This document shows, one piece after another, positions 45,153-56,933 of a DNA stretch of 64,000 bases. Source of the DNA: Ancistrus triradiatus (taxonomy: Eukaryota > Chordata > Actinopteri > Siluriformes > Loricariidae); NCBI GenBank assembly GCA_025084515.1, contig JAJAGP010000961.1:62001-126000 (forward strand). Reading direction: 5' to 3'. Below the pieces are notes generated by a model. The model did not search any database. It was not told the origin of the DNA and was given only the letters and a program-made list of their open reading frames with translations. Position numbers and translations under genes: made by a program. How positions within the stretch are numbered: the first letter of the stretch is position 1; each line of letters starts with the position of its first letter.

Positions 45153-45546
45153 TCCAGGTGTGTCCCCCTGCTTATGCCAGTACATGTCCAGGCCCGTCTG
45201 AAGTTTGCCAGAGAGCATATGGATGATCCAGAAGAGGATTGGGAGAATATCATGTGGTCAGATGAAACCAAAACAGAACTTTTTGGTAAAAACTCAATTC
45301 GTCATGTTTAGAGGAAGAAGAATGCTTTTTATTGAATAAATTTATTGACCAAATACTTATTTTCCACCATAATTTACAATTAAATTCTTTAAAAATCCTG
45401 CAATGTGATTTCCTGGATTTTTTTTTTCTCATTTTGTCTCTCATAGTTGAAGTGTACCTAGGATGAAAATTACAGACCTCTCTCATCTTTCTAAGTCGGA
45501 GAACTTGCACAATCAGGGACTGACTAAATACTTTTTTGCCCCAATG
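45153..45546 (+). mobile_element. Tc1/mariner family A, copy 3 (fragment)
   Basis: Begins in the transposase (phrase CCCTGCTTATGCCAGTACAT) with WSDETKTELFG preserved around 45255-45290, then jumps by deletion near 45330 to the 3' untranslated part and ends GCCCCAATG followed by TA. The left half is missing. Confidence 0.85.
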
Positions 45547-46612
45547 TACATGCTATGAGAAATCAGATTACTGAACTAAAATTCAGCTCTCTTTATTGAA
45601 TTACTTAATCTGATTTCTAGATTGGAGTACGCTATATACATGACCACTTGAATAATCAGATAACTGCAGAAATCCGACTATGATCGGATTATTAAGTGCC
45701 TTTAAACACACTCACTGTTAGAGAGCCTTACAGAAAAAGTTATTGTTGAGATGGGATTAGTGCACTGTGTAAATAAAGCACTTTGGGTTGATTCGCATTG
45801 GTGTGTGTCTCTGAGTTGGTTTTTTCGACATGCCTTTACGTTCTCACGCATGTCTGACTCATGAGGAATGCGGCTCGTGTTCCTTTAACGTCCTTTCTCG
45901 ACTATTCAAACAATCTGTTTGAAATATCTATAATAATGGGAGACATTGCTGGCTGGAATATAATTTAAATGTAAAATGTACTCATAGTAAATATATGTTC
46001 AAGGTCCAGTGTTTGGCATATGTTTGTAATGCTTGGATACGTACTGCACGCTATTTTTTGTTGACGTTTTTAAACAACACTGTGCCTTTGTTGGGGCTGA
46101 AAATAGTTTGGAATTTATGTCCCTGGTTTGGAAGCTGACCTGTGATAAAGGCCTAGAGGGCAATTACCTCAAATTGTGCATGGAATAATGAGTCTCTGAG
46201 AGTACACCCAGGTACAAAGTGTTTAAAAATACCAACAAAACTGAACAATCATTATCCAGAGATTTTGAGCAACCGAGAATCCTTTGAAGACTAGCCAGGA
46301 CAAAGTACGGCTTTGATCACATCTAGAAAATCCTTGCCCTTGTTGTTTGCATGCCGTTTATCAATCGGCAGCCTCTGGGCTTTCTCCGTCTGAGCTTCTC
46401 TGCCCTCTCAGGGGCACCTCTGTGTTCACTACAGCCAGACTGTCTGGAGAACTTCCCTGCACCTTCTCTGACTTAGTGATTACTGACTTAGTCTGGCAAA
46501 TGATACCCTAGCAGCACTTGGAGGCCAGACATGGGTAGCTTGTTGGATAGTCCATGGATTCCTTTTGAAATGAATTTGAAGAATGGATATTATGGGTTGG
46601 TGGGTGTATATA
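45547..46612. other. slc4a3 intron 5, nothing named
   Basis: Phrases like ATAATCAGATAACTGCAG near 45640-45700 resemble a dispersed fish repeat that also occurs near 61060-61120. No exon. Confidence 0.35.
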
Positions 46613-46645
46613 GAGCGAGAGCGAGAACGAGAGCGAGGGGGCGAG
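46613..46645. repeat. (GAGCGA)n-like microsatellite
   Basis: About five imperfect GAGCGA/GAGAAC units. Confidence 0.75.
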
Positions 46646-47380
46646 TTTGGTTTATGTGAATTGCAGGCTATTAATGGAAGCCCACAAACAGTCCGACAGT
46701 GTTTTTAATGGACAGTTACGGCCCCAGTTGGATTCGCCCTCTAATATTTTCACCAAACTTGGCCTGATCTGTCTTTTTCAGGGCTGCTGCTTCAGAGCAT
46801 CCAGAGTCCAGCCAAAAGGCAAGGCTGCCATGAAGTCTTCCTAAAGTTGGGAGCGAGTGGACTCTGGGGTTTGGAGTTAATTTGAGGGATCATGCGGTGA
46901 ACCAGATCTCGGGGTCATACGGAGATGGAATAGAACGTAGATGGAGTCAATTAAATAGGATTTTTAGTTTTGTTTACAGCGTGTCCTGCTGCTACTGGGA
47001 CAACCCCAAACATTGGGGCTTCCATTGCGGCCTGGCATGACCCGATCCTTCAGGCCCCCTCAGCTGTCTGCTACTGAGAGAGCACATGAATTTAGACCTT
47101 CAATTATCCCGGATTTAATAAAAACCTTGGTCTGTGGGATGAAGTGATATAACATTAAATCATGGCCAGTTTTTGGAGAGGCTTGTGGGTTGTGCCGCAG
47201 AGAATAATTCCTCCTGCCCTGTAGATCCTCTTGGCCTGTGTTTCTGTGTCCACTAATCCGTCTTCTTTTGCTGTAATTCACGACTTAAGAGTTCAAATCT
47301 GTTTGTAATGCCTGACTACATGACATTCTAACTAACGGATCTTATTTTTCCATGTTACAAATCGTTCTCCTTGTCTTCAG
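46646..47380. other. slc4a3 intron 5, last part
   Basis: No exon recognised. It ends in a good acceptor TTGTCTTCAG at 47371-47380. Confidence 0.4.
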
Positions 47381-47523
47381 GTCACCGGTTTGAGGACAAC
47401 CCCGGGGTGAGGCGACACCTGGTCAAGAAGTCATCTCGGTCCCAGGTTACACGGGCCAATAACAGTTCTCCTTCTCTGTCCAGCCTGAAGAAAAGGAAGA
47501 AGATGGACAAAAAGACTCATGAG
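47381..47523 (+). CDS. slc4a3: slc4a3 coding exon 6 (common to full-length and cardiac forms)
   Basis: 143 nt, phase 1 in (TCTTCAG|GT), phase 0 out (GAG|GTGGGA). Encodes HRFEDNPGVRRHLVKKSSRS, then a basic KKRKKMDKKTHE tail. HR(F/L)EDNPGVRRHLVKK is AE3; AE2 has HRFEDVPGVRRHLVRK. It starts at the junction where the mammalian short cardiac form is spliced to the common part. It joins either exon 5 (codon AGT, Ser) or the candidate exon ending at 44439 (codon CGT, Arg) without a frame change. Confidence 0.97.
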
Positions 47524-48640
47524 GTGGGAACTTGAAGTCCATGGATCCTAAAACCGGTGCATGCTCAAGTTGTACATAAAATTTTGTTTAATATTATGGG
47601 AAACGGTTTAAAAGAGTTTATTTCCATTCCAGGAAATCCTCTTATATAGTGCTTCATTAAAGACAAAAGTCGCTCACGATCATTGTAGTCGTATCCGTAA
47701 ATATTTATTACTCTTTATTGTAATGAGAGCGTAGTCTCCGACAGAAGTCTTTGCCAAGTCAGAAGGAACTTGAGCTACATCGAGTACATAAAACTGCTCC
47801 ATTGTTTTGCGTTTTACTCATTGTGATGATACATGATATGAACTCTGTCTGCAGAGAATTGCTTTATAAATAAACACGGACCAATGGTGGTCTCCTTTTT
47901 TCCACTGAGAAGGCCATTCCACATTCTTTACAAAACACAATGATGACATATTTACCACCAGTTATAAACACTAGGGCTGAATGATAAACAGCATTAAGAG
48001 CTTTAAGAACAGAGAAGGCACAGTGCCTATAAATTACGTCTCCGAAGCCAAGATCTGAAAGGAACAGCATTCTTTCCATGGAAAATTTGGGAAGCTTTGT
48101 TTAGCCTTCGTTTATTGTGCAGCAAGTTAAATCACAGTTTATGGCCAAGCCAAGTGGTGCCACGATTTTGTTTTTAGCATTTGTTTGAGAATTGTGATTT
48201 GATCGGGAATTATAATTAACCACTTAACACTGAGAGACACTTGGGTGGTTCACTTCGCTGGCGCACCGCTACGGTGACCCAGCTTCCCGGGCTTCCCTGC
48301 TGGCCCTGCATTGGCCTGACCTCCACTTCAGGGAAGTGTTCTCTGGGGATAGGCCCCCCCACCAAACTGAGCAGGAGAAGCAGGGTTGTAACATGGGGGA
48401 AAAAATGAAAGCAAACTGTCCCTGTTTCACCCCCCAAATTCACTGGGTTCCCACAAAGGTACACAGTAAGGGCACATCCATCATTTGGTTTTGTAAACAC
48501 ACCACCAGACCATCATGTTGCAAGCTCAGCTCAGGGTTCAAACCCAAGTCTTCTGCTGTTTTCAACAGATGACGTTTACCACCCAGCAACTGGATTTGTA
48601 ATAATAATAATTTAACACTGAGGCAAAATTCACCTAGATC
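47524..48640. other. slc4a3 intron 6, nothing named
   Basis: GC-rich patch around 48240-48370 and a B-box-like GGGTTCAAACCC at 48534-48545 suggest an old repeat. No gene. Confidence 0.35.
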
Positions 48641-48644
48641 TCTG

Positions 48645-48945
48645 AAGGAAGCCGTACCAGAAAAGCACACTTTCTTTCATCTAACTACAAGAGTCTGGAT
48701 TTTACTAATGGTTCTGGAACCAGACCAGCTTTTTGGCAGCACTCAAGGTGGGTTTGGTGATGGATTGTTATGCTACAAGAACCAAATTCCCACTGTTAAC
48801 TATGATGGAGGGTCTGCAATATTGTGGAGTTGTTTTTATCTCCAGAAGCTCTGGGAACCTTGGCAGGTTGAATTCCATTGTGTACTCCAAGAAGCAGTAG
48901 AAGATTTAAAAATAAAACCAGGTAGCCCGTTCCTTGAAGCTATAT
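48645..48945 (+). mobile_element. Tc1-like relic, family L, copy 1
   Basis: A plus-strand decayed transposase phrase around 48780-48850 (equivalent of T.NYDGGSAILWSCF, the VKYGGGSVM(V/L)WG block). The same family recurs around 54340-54590. Ends not found. Confidence 0.5.
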
Positions 48946-49613
48946 TTATATAAAAAGAAAATGGAAGAGAACTTAAAATCAATCTCCAGGACCAGTTTTG
49001 TTGACCTTTACCTTTGTGTACCATAAACAAAAATGAGTCATCTTTCATGTTTAAGGTGGTAGTAACTTCAGGCTCCTGCAGATGGCGTTGCACGAGGGTG
49101 ATCGGGCTATAAATACCTGCGGGGTGTGAGATCATAGATTGAGAAAAGGTGGTACAGTGCAATAAATGTGTTTGCGTGTGCAGAAATTAATTTTGGTTTA
49201 GTAGCCCAGAGTTTTAAATGTCCAAAATCATAGATATAGATAACGTAGTGAATAGCAGGGGTGGAAAGAGTGTTATATAACGTTTTGTTTTAGACTGGGT
49301 CATGATTCATGATATTCATGTTGGCTTTTAAGGCTAATTTGCAAACTGAAGACAGCAGTCAAACTACTGTCAAACGAATAAAAATATAGCAGAATAATAA
49401 TAATGTAAAAGAAGACTAAGAACTGAGAGCGTTTTGGCTAGTAGAACCTTTTTAAACAAACCTAATAATGTACTCTCCAACAAGGTGTACACCGTTTCAA
49501 AATGTAAATATCACCGCCATGGTCTTTGGGACTCAATTGTCTCTGCATTTTTTCTCTGCATTCAGAGTACACGTGGTAAAAAAATATTTGGAATTTGGTA
49601 ACTAGTAATGAGG

Positions 49614-49793
49614 ACTGTGGGAGCCTAGCGGTTAAGGTACTGGACTGTGGACCAGAAGGTCCAGGGTTCAACTCCCACCTGTCACTGTTGGGTCCTTGAG
49701 CAAGACCCTTAACCCACAATTGCTAGGATTGTAAGACTGTACCAATTGTAAGTCCTCTGGATAAGGGCGTCTGCTAAATGCTGTAAATGTAAA
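49614..49793 (+). repeat. tRNA-derived SINE copy (family S1), forward
   Basis: A-box region GAGCCTAGCGGTTAAGG and B box GGGTTCAACTCCC at 49662-49674, followed by CTTGAGCAAGACCCTTAACC and the tail GGCGTCTGCTAAATGCTG. It is the copy that best shows the tRNA-derived head-to-tail order. Confidence 0.82.
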
Positions 49794-49930
49794 CTGCTTA
49801 TAGAAGTGGCTTAAAACTCAAATCCTTGGACAGCATTGGTGATCTACCTGACATTTACTTGTTTTCTCATATGGAGCATGTCTTTCTCCCCTTGTTCTCT
49901 GTGCTTTCTGGCTTTTTGGCCTTTTAACAC

Positions 49931-50110
49931 TTACATTATATTTACATTTATGTTTAGCAGATGCCCTTATCCAGAATGACTTACAACTGATATATGCTTA
50001 CAATCCAAGCAATTGTGGGTTAAGAATCTTTCTCAAGGACCCAACAGTGGCAGCTTGTCAAAGGTGGGATTTGAACCCTGGACCTTAACCGCTACGCTAC
50101 CGCAGTACCC
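49931..50110 (-). repeat. tRNA-derived SINE copy (family S1), reverse
   Basis: Complement of the S1 order: TTAGCAGATGCCCTTATCCA on the left, GGATTTGAACCC in the middle, CTTAACCGCTACGCTACCGC at the right. With the copy at 49614 it forms an inverted pair 140 bp apart. Confidence 0.82.
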
Positions 50111-51264
50111 AGGTATGGTTGTGCAGGCTTGTTGTGTTTCCAAACCAGAAAATCACAAATTCCAAAATTCAAACCAGTTCCATTTAAAAGATGATGCTTA
50201 TTTTTCATCATCCACATGTATTGCCTAAAGAACAAGGACAAAATGTGCCTTACGGACCCGGTCACTTCAGGCTGTTTTTGTGTCTGTCAGGGTAATCGTG
50301 AGCTGGACTACCAGATGAAGTAGTGTCTGGTTGTTTAAACTCCTAGCCTACAGCACATAGCCATTTCTGACTTGTTGCTGTCACCTCTGGCTGCTCATTT
50401 GGGGTCTTTGCAGTAACGTCTACTCTTAAAAGCTCAATATAAATACATTTTAATTGCATTAAATCGAGGCGCTCTCTCGAGACACTCTGTGTCTGTTTCT
50501 CTTCTTTTGCATTGATTTTCCAGGCTAAGCAGCACTAGGCTGAATCAGAAAGCTCTGTCGTCTGCCAGCACCTGAAACCAATTCAGAATGCTCAGTTGGT
50601 GCTGATGGGTGTTGACAAGGCTTGAGTAGTGCCAACAGTGCAGACACAGTGTGGTCACTGATGCTCAACGACATCCAGATGACAGCTTGATGTGGTGTGC
50701 CCTTTAGGGCGAGAAGTTTGATGTCTGACACACTTCCAAGAGAAAGCAAGAGTTGGATAACCTCTTATAATATCCTCTTCGGTTACATGGAGTGGTCCTT
50801 ATGGGGATTTTGCCATTAATCCTTAATTGGAGTCCAAATTTTTTCGGAGCTGCATTAGTAGAGAAAATCACCCATAGATACCTGCTCAGTAGTTTAGCCT
50901 TTCCCCGACCCTATTGATTCTGTCTCTTTGGCATTTTCGCGCTTCCAACTCTGACTCACGCTCAGATTTTACAAATAGAGTAATTGCATAAATCCACCCA
51001 TAGTCACAACCTCATCTGTCCCAAGTGCCTGCAGAATGTCCGTCTATCTGCGCTGCGGTGAGCTCCTTAACCAAAGGAAGTTGGAACCTCTGTTTGTATT
51101 CATCCCCGCTACTGAAAATAAGAGTGCTGATCTGAGCCAGCATGCTATAGTGGAGTTTCTTAAAAAAGGTCCCATACCTTGGAATAAATCTGGACAACGT
51201 TTTATTCTGAGCCACTGTGGCTTGGATGTGTTGACATGATTTATGATGTGACTTTGGCACCTAG
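50111..51264. other. slc4a3 intron 6, nothing recognised
   Basis: No further exon or mobile element. Ends in acceptor CACCTAG at 51258-51264. Confidence 0.4.
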
Positions 51265-51445
51265 GTCTTTGTGGAGCTGAACGAGCTGATTGTGGATAAG
51301 AATCAGGAGATGCGCTGGAAGGAGACGGCGCGCTGGATCAAGTTCGAGGAGGATGTGGAGGAAGATACGGATCGCTGGGGCAAACCTCACGTCGCCTCGC
51401 TGTCTTTCCGGAGCCTGCTCGAGCTCCGCAGGACTATCACACATG
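51265..51445 (+). CDS. slc4a3: slc4a3 coding exon 7 (start of band 3 cytoplasmic domain)
   Basis: 181 nt, phase 0 in (CACCTAG|GTC), phase 1 out (CATG|GTGAGT). Encodes VFVELNELIVDKNQEMRW, then WKETARWIKFEEDVEE, then RWGKPHVASLSFRSLLELRR. This is the most conserved part of the AE cytoplasmic domain (band 3 cytoplasmic domain family). In AE2 the WRETARWIKFEE segment has been linked to regulation by pH; the same role in AE3 is inference. RRTI.HG at the end is the AE3 form (AE2: RRTLAHG). No broken residues seen. Confidence 0.98.
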
Positions 51446-51535
51446 GTGAGTGGATTTCCGGGTTTGTGAGGTTATTGCACCGTCCATGAATGCAATGGAC
51501 AATGTGTGGGGTGTCTGTTCTGCATTTGTGTATAC
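51446..51535. other. intron 7 start
   Basis: Short intron stretch, nothing recognised. Confidence 0.4.
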
Positions 51536-51665
51536 AATGAAACCTCGGGAATTCGAACGCCTCTTCACTCGAACAATTCCGACATCGAGCGGTTGGTTAG
51601 AATTTTTTTTGCACCCGGATTCGAACGAAAGTTCCAACTTCGAACATGGGCACCCTAAATAAAAC
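51536..51665. repeat. dispersed repeat with TTCGAACG phrases
   Basis: AACCTCGGGAATTCGAACGC, then CTTCACTCGAACAATTCCGA and GGATTCGAACGAAAGTTCC. The repeated (T)TCGAAC phrase typifies a fish dispersed repeat that I cannot name. Confidence 0.5.
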
Positions 51666-52446
51666 ACTTCATGGTACGATATTCCAGCTAGTCCAGTCCA
51701 GTCGGATGCCAGTGCCATAAAACCCACATAGATGAAGAAGGAGAAAGGCACGATCATAGGCATATTATGTATATTATATTATATTAGTATATTATGTATA
51801 AGTATATTATGAGTCTACGGGTGCGATTTCAGTCCCAGTGATAAGACTGTGTTCGCCTCAGTTGCGATGAAGTGTTACTTGACACTTCACTTATTTCATG
51901 TATTTATTGATTGTTATTATTGCATTACATTCCTTTGCTTTATTCATGATTTTAATCATTAATTACATACAATTATAGGTGTAAAAACAATCATTTGGCT
52001 GTCGGAAACTTATTAATCCTATTTACATTACTTCGAGGTATTTGTATTTGCAAATTGTTAACTAGTAACGAAGATCAATTGTTTACTGAAGTGCCTTTTT
52101 GGGCCATTTTTGGGGCATCAAATCCTTGGCCAGGTAAAATGTGCTGACACTCACTTCTCATACAGAGCGTCTGTTTCACCTCTATTGCACCATGTTCACC
52201 ATTCTATCTGCCTTTCTGTGTAAATATTGGGGTGCTTCTTTTTAAGGTGGTTCAACAGACTCATTGTGTTTCCACCAGATGTGCCTACACTGTCCTGAAT
52301 AATGTGTTTGGGCTTGGTAAATAGTGCTATGTGACAGCTATGAATCATCCAGACACCCACCATTTGTGAGAAAACCATGCAGACGGAGGAACTGGCACAT
52401 ACAAACTGTTTACCTTGAATTTATTGTGTAGAAAAAGAGATATATA
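51666..52446. other. slc4a3 intron 7, AT-rich
   Basis: A TATTATATTAG-type low-complexity stretch at 51760-51810. No gene. Confidence 0.4.
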
Positions 52447-52922
52447 GAGTACTGTGCAAAAGTCTTAGGCCAGCATTACATAAGATATACCAATTGTGCC
52501 ATGACTATGTATAATTATTTCTCAGTCTCTTTATTGATAACAACCAGCAAATACAGGAAATTTAACAACACTGAATAATTCAGAAAATCCAGCTTCTTCT
52601 TACACTTGAGCAATAGCAGCATCTGTCAGCTTCATCAGGATGCCAAGTTGACCATTCTACAATTCAAAGAAGACTGATCAGGAATGGTCTTTATGGAAGG
52701 GTAGCAGCCAAGACTTTTTTGGAAGGGGTGCAGGGTGAAAAGGCTAAGATATTCTAAAGCTCACACAGATTGGAATGAAGAGCAGTGGAAAAGAATCTCA
52801 TGGAGTGACTGATCCAAGTTTGAAATTCTTGTGTCCGGTCTTTGACAATATGTTATATATGGTCATTATGCCATTGCTGAAACACCAACCTAATGGTAAC
52901 CTAAGACTTTTGCACAGTACTG
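52447..52922. mobile_element. Tc1/mariner MITE, family D, copy 3
   Basis: Ends GAGTACTGTGCAAAAGTCTT and AAGACTTTTGCACAGTACTG, 476 bp, with the inner block ATTATTTCTCAGTCTCTTTA as in D1. The interior keeps transposase scraps around 52660-52790. Confidence 0.9.
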
Positions 52923-53315
52923 TACATATCCAACAGGGGGCACTACTAGAGTTTCCATTTACAACAGTCATTATGACGCTGTGACCTGTAATATACACTT
53001 GTAAATAAGTTGAGCTATAGTGTCATTTTCCCAGTACAGCCAAGTTAAAGACTTAAATTATTCAGACCTCATCCTCGACTTTCCATCCACATCTTCAGAT
53101 ATACAAAACACTCTTGCCATTGGTTGTTTGCCAGTCAAATGGAAGCTTGCTCTGAACGTAGGTGGCTCTTGGCCACTTTGAGCGGTGAAAAGAATCAGAC
53201 TCTCTAGCAATAGGTAGAAGTGTACACACATCTATTACTGCTGCATGCATTAAAAAGCTTTATTCTATGAAACATCTTACTCTGTGCAAATCTCACCAAC
53301 AAAAACAGAAACATA

Positions 53316-53940
53316 CAGTACTGTGCAAAATTAATATTTTTTTCAGTTTATATTCTGCTTTTACTGCTCACTGAAATTCTGTAGTTCTACAATTACAGAC
53401 TGTAGTCCAACTGTTTCTTAGGATTTGTTTAGTCCACTTTACTCTATTCACTAATTACCAGGACCCCCACAGGACCAGCACAGAGCAGGTCCTATTTGGG
53501 TGGTGAATCATTCTCAGCACTGCAGTGACACTAATGTGGTAGTGAGAGACTCAGAAAAAGCAGTGTTGCTGGAGTTTTAAAATGCTGTTCACTCACTGTC
53601 CACTTTATTAGAGACATTCACCTTATTGCTCCACCCTGTAGATCTCATGTCAGAGACAGCAGCTCATCTATTGCTGCACAGTTTGTGTTAGTCATTCTCT
53701 AGTCCTTCACCAGGGCGCATGGATGCTGCCTGAAGGATGGTGGTGGTGGGACATTTTTGGCTGGTGGGCTATTTTCATCCAGCGGCGACACTGAGGTGGT
53801 TTAAATCTCCAGCAGGACTGCTGTGTCTGATCCACTCATACCAGCACAACACACACTAACACCACCACCACATGGAGAATGATCCACCACCCAGATAGTA
53901 CCTATAAATATAAACATAATAAATATAGAATGCCTAATGA
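53316..53940. mobile_element. fold-back MITE, family E, copy 1
   Basis: The left end CAGTACTGTGCAAAA is TA-preceded and equals the Tc1-D terminus. Two long arms are inverted: 53496-53580 (with TCAGCACTGCAGTGACACTA) and 53797-53907 (with CTCCAGCAGGACTGCTGTGT and CCAGCACAACACACACTAAC). They can pair as a hairpin. The right end is decayed after ATAGAATGCCTAATG. Related copies are at 58195-58803 and 4318-4425. Confidence 0.75.
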
Positions 53941-54028
53941 CTGGAGCTGCAATAAAGCTGCCTGGATGAAGGTACAAGTGTGTTTTGTCCAACGCACAGT
54001 GAGGAGAAGTATGGTGGACCATAGGTGA

Positions 54029-54200
54029 CAAATAAATAAATAAATTTAGAAATAAATATTGAAAGAAATAAAAATAGAAAGAAAGAAAGAAAGAAAGAAA
54101 ACCAATAAATGAATCCAGAAATTAAATAAATAAATAAATAAATCTTTTTATGTTGAACATTTATTTATTTCTAGATTTATTGATTTATTTATTGTGTTTG
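54029..54200. repeat. (AAAT)n and (GAAA)n low-complexity repeats
   Basis: AATAAATAAATAAAT at 54029-54045, (GAAA)n at 54076-54100, (AATA)n at 54121-54143, then ATTTATTTATT at 54160-54200. The first and last could pair as a hairpin. Confidence 0.85.
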
Positions 54201-54299
54201 GTCCTCCATAAAGAAGGGTTAAAAATGAAAAATCATGGCTAAAGTTTGGAGATTTGCAGCTGGTGAGAGCATGTTGGACCACCAAGTCTCCAAATCTAC

Positions 54300-54597
54300 A
54301 ATCAAGACACCACATTCATACCAATAAACCTTTTGGAAAGGCATGCCAGAAGAAAGTCTATTCTTTCATCTAACCTCAAACATCTTTAGTTCACTAGATG
54401 CTACAGGGACTTGGACTGCTATATGGTGAAATGAGACATAATCAAGGTTTGGCAGAAGGACAATGGTTATACACAAAATACACAAAAAGGACTAATTCCA
54501 CTGTTAAGTATGGTAGAGGATCTGCCATTGGTGCTTCTTTACCAAAAGGCTGTATCAATCATGTTAGGTCTAGTTTGCATTTACTACCTCACCCAGG
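54300..54597 (+). mobile_element. Tc1-like relic, family L, copy 2, left part
   Basis: A degenerate transposase region with a VKYGRGSAIGASLPKGC phrase at 54510-54560 (block VKYGGGSVMVWG..). It breaks at about 54600 and appears to continue at 55385. The SINE cluster 54638-55337 interrupts it. Confidence 0.5.
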
Positions 54598-54637
54598 GTG
54601 ACTTGCAACGTATTAATTAATTCATTAATTTTTTTAA

Positions 54638-55337
54638 CATTTACATTTACAGCATTTAGCAGATGCCCTTATCCAGAGCAACTTACAATTGATACAGTCT
54701 TACAATCCAAGCAATTGTGGGTTAAGGGCCTTGCTCAAGAACCCAACTGTGGCAGCTTGGCAGAGGTGGATTTGAACCCTGGATAATTGGTCCATAGTCC
54801 AGTACCTTAACCGCTAGGCTACCACTGTCCACAACATTTACATGTACAGCATTCTGTAGATACCCTTAACCAGAGAAACTTACAACAGGTACAGTTTTAC
54901 AAACCAAGCAATTCTGGGTTAAGGACCTTGCTCAAAGATCCAACAGTGGCAACTTGGCAGATGTGGTATTTCAACCCGGAATCTTAGTCCAGTACCTTAA
55001 CTGCTAGGTTACCACAGTTACAACATACACACACTGAAACACTGGGGGCACTTTTAGAGACACCAGTTAACCTAAGATGCATGTTTTTGGACTGTGGGAG
55101 GACTTCACACAAAGGACCCAGGTTGCTCCACCTGGGATCGAACTCAGGACCTCCTTGCTATGAGGCGACAGTGCTACCCACTGTGCCTCCCGACTTGCAA
55201 CTCATACAATCTTATTTCAAGTTTCAGTCCAAAAAATTGGGGGTTAATGGGCTTTCTCAAATGGCAGCTTGGGTGTGCTGGGACTTCAACGTTTTGGTCG
55301 ATAGAATAGTGCCTTAACCACCAAACCACAGTCCCTG
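54638..55337 (-). repeat. tandem cluster of four tRNA-derived SINEs, all reverse
   Basis: Two S1 copies (54638-54830 and 54831-55021) lie head to tail. They are followed by a different tRNA-derived SINE (55022-55196; complement of its A box is TGCTACCCACTGTGCCTCC, complement of its B box GGGATCGAACTC) and a decayed S1 piece (55197-55337). All heads face right, and the units abut almost exactly. Confidence 0.75.
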
Positions 55338-55384
55338 TCCACACATGGCGTCATTGATTTCATAAGGAGCAAAATTTTAATTGA

Positions 55385-55660
55385 AATCAGATGTCCTCTT
55401 ACAGAGAGCTCCAGCTGGGATGTGGTTGGGTCTTCAACAGGACAATGATCTGAAACATATGTGCCAATTCACAAAAAAATGGTTGAGTTACCACGGACCA
55501 AGCTTTCGACATGGCCACGATGGTCAGTTGTAAATCCCAAAGGAAAGCTGTGGGTCGAGCTGAAGAGGAGAGTTAACAAAAGAGAATCTAGGATTGTGGA
55601 GGGTCTGGACAGATTCTGTACTGAGGACCATCTCTGTTTTCTCCCCTCTCTTCAATCAGT
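55385..55660 (+). mobile_element. Tc1-like relic, family L, copy 2, right part
   Basis: Continues the transposase after the SINE cluster: a VFNRTMI-type phrase at 55428-55452 (QQDND equivalent), a PRWSVVNPKGKLWVELK phrase at 55520-55570 (SPDLNPIEHLW.ELK equivalent, Glu lost) and a decayed C-terminus to 55660. Confidence 0.5.
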
Positions 55661-55990
55661 ACAGAAGGCTCGGTGCTGTTAGAGTATGTTGGTTGTGGGA
55701 GGCTTTACAGGAACTACCCTCTGTGTATCTCCCCAGAGAACAACATTCGTTCCAGGGCCTTTTTTGGTTTGCATTCACATTGTCAGTATGAATGCTGTGT
55801 GACTCTGTGAGGCAAGCCACACAAATTTCACTAAGGCGACTTAAAAACATTTCTCTATGTTTTTTTTTCTTTTTCATTTTTAACATGAAGATCTGTTGTT
55901 TATATGGACCAATCACCAATACTTACATCACTATGTCTATACCAATTTCCGTTCTCTGGACCAGTCAATACATTATTATGGCACTCAGGG

Positions 55991-56911
55991 TTCCTATGCG
56001 CTAAGAAAAGGCCCTAACTTGAAGTAGGAGCTAAAAAAGTCCCTATACATGGCGTTATAAGACAAATGAGTCTTTGAAATAGACATTTCTGGAAAGTTAA
56101 TTTAACACTAAAGCCTTTCAAGGCTTCTCTTTTCTGTCAGCAGGTGTTGCAAGGGTTCAATCGTACTAGATTTCTGTCATTCAGACGTGAATTAGATGTA
56201 AATAAGACAGATTTGTATTTTCTGTCATAATTCCTAAGACCTCCACTGTTAAAGCGAACCCAAGGTGGATCGGATGGGCATTAAATTGCACATACCTGTA
56301 GCCAAAATGACGAACTACCACAGAAGCTAAAACAAGTCAGAAAATAGAATAAAAAAAGAATGCTGAATTACACTTTTGGCAGAGGTATTAAACATACCAA
56401 AGAAGGATGTAAGAAGTAAATAAAACATTCTGACTATTTCATTTTAAAAGCCTAAAAACATAGGTTGGCTAGAATGATTATTTCAACAGTAAAGTGTTAA
56501 GTCTTAAGTGTTTTCTGTTTTTGTTGATGTTTAGCTTTTGCATTTCCTACTGTGACAACCCAGGCTACGTTTCACAGTTTTTCTCTCTGTTAACGAAAAT
56601 CTAACGGTTTAAAAGTCTTTCCTATGTGCTGAGAAATGGCCCCAACTTGAAGTAGGAGCTAAAAAGGTCACTATACATGCCATTCAAAGAGCTACCCATT
56701 CCTGCAGTGCGAACACGTGAAGAAGGGGGCACAGTACTAAGAACTGTGAAGTATACTATACTATACTGATGCATTTGGCTTTGTCTGTAGGAGACGATTA
56801 TCTCCTGGTATTGTAGCAGCGAGCCCTGATGGCAAAGTGATATTGAGCTTTGGTATTTCCTACTGTGACAGGCTAAGTTTGACAGCTTTTCTGTTTTTTA
56901 ACGAACATCTA
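55991..56911. repeat. local intron duplications just before exon 8
   Basis: Two pairs of near-identical blocks: 55991-56056 and 56619-56685 (with AACTTGAAGTAGGAGCTAAA), and 56534-56603 and 56846-56911 (with ATTTCCTACTGTGACA). The second block of the latter pair runs into the exon 8 acceptor region. Confidence 0.8.
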
Positions 56912-56933
56912 AGTGCAATATTTCTCTTATTAG

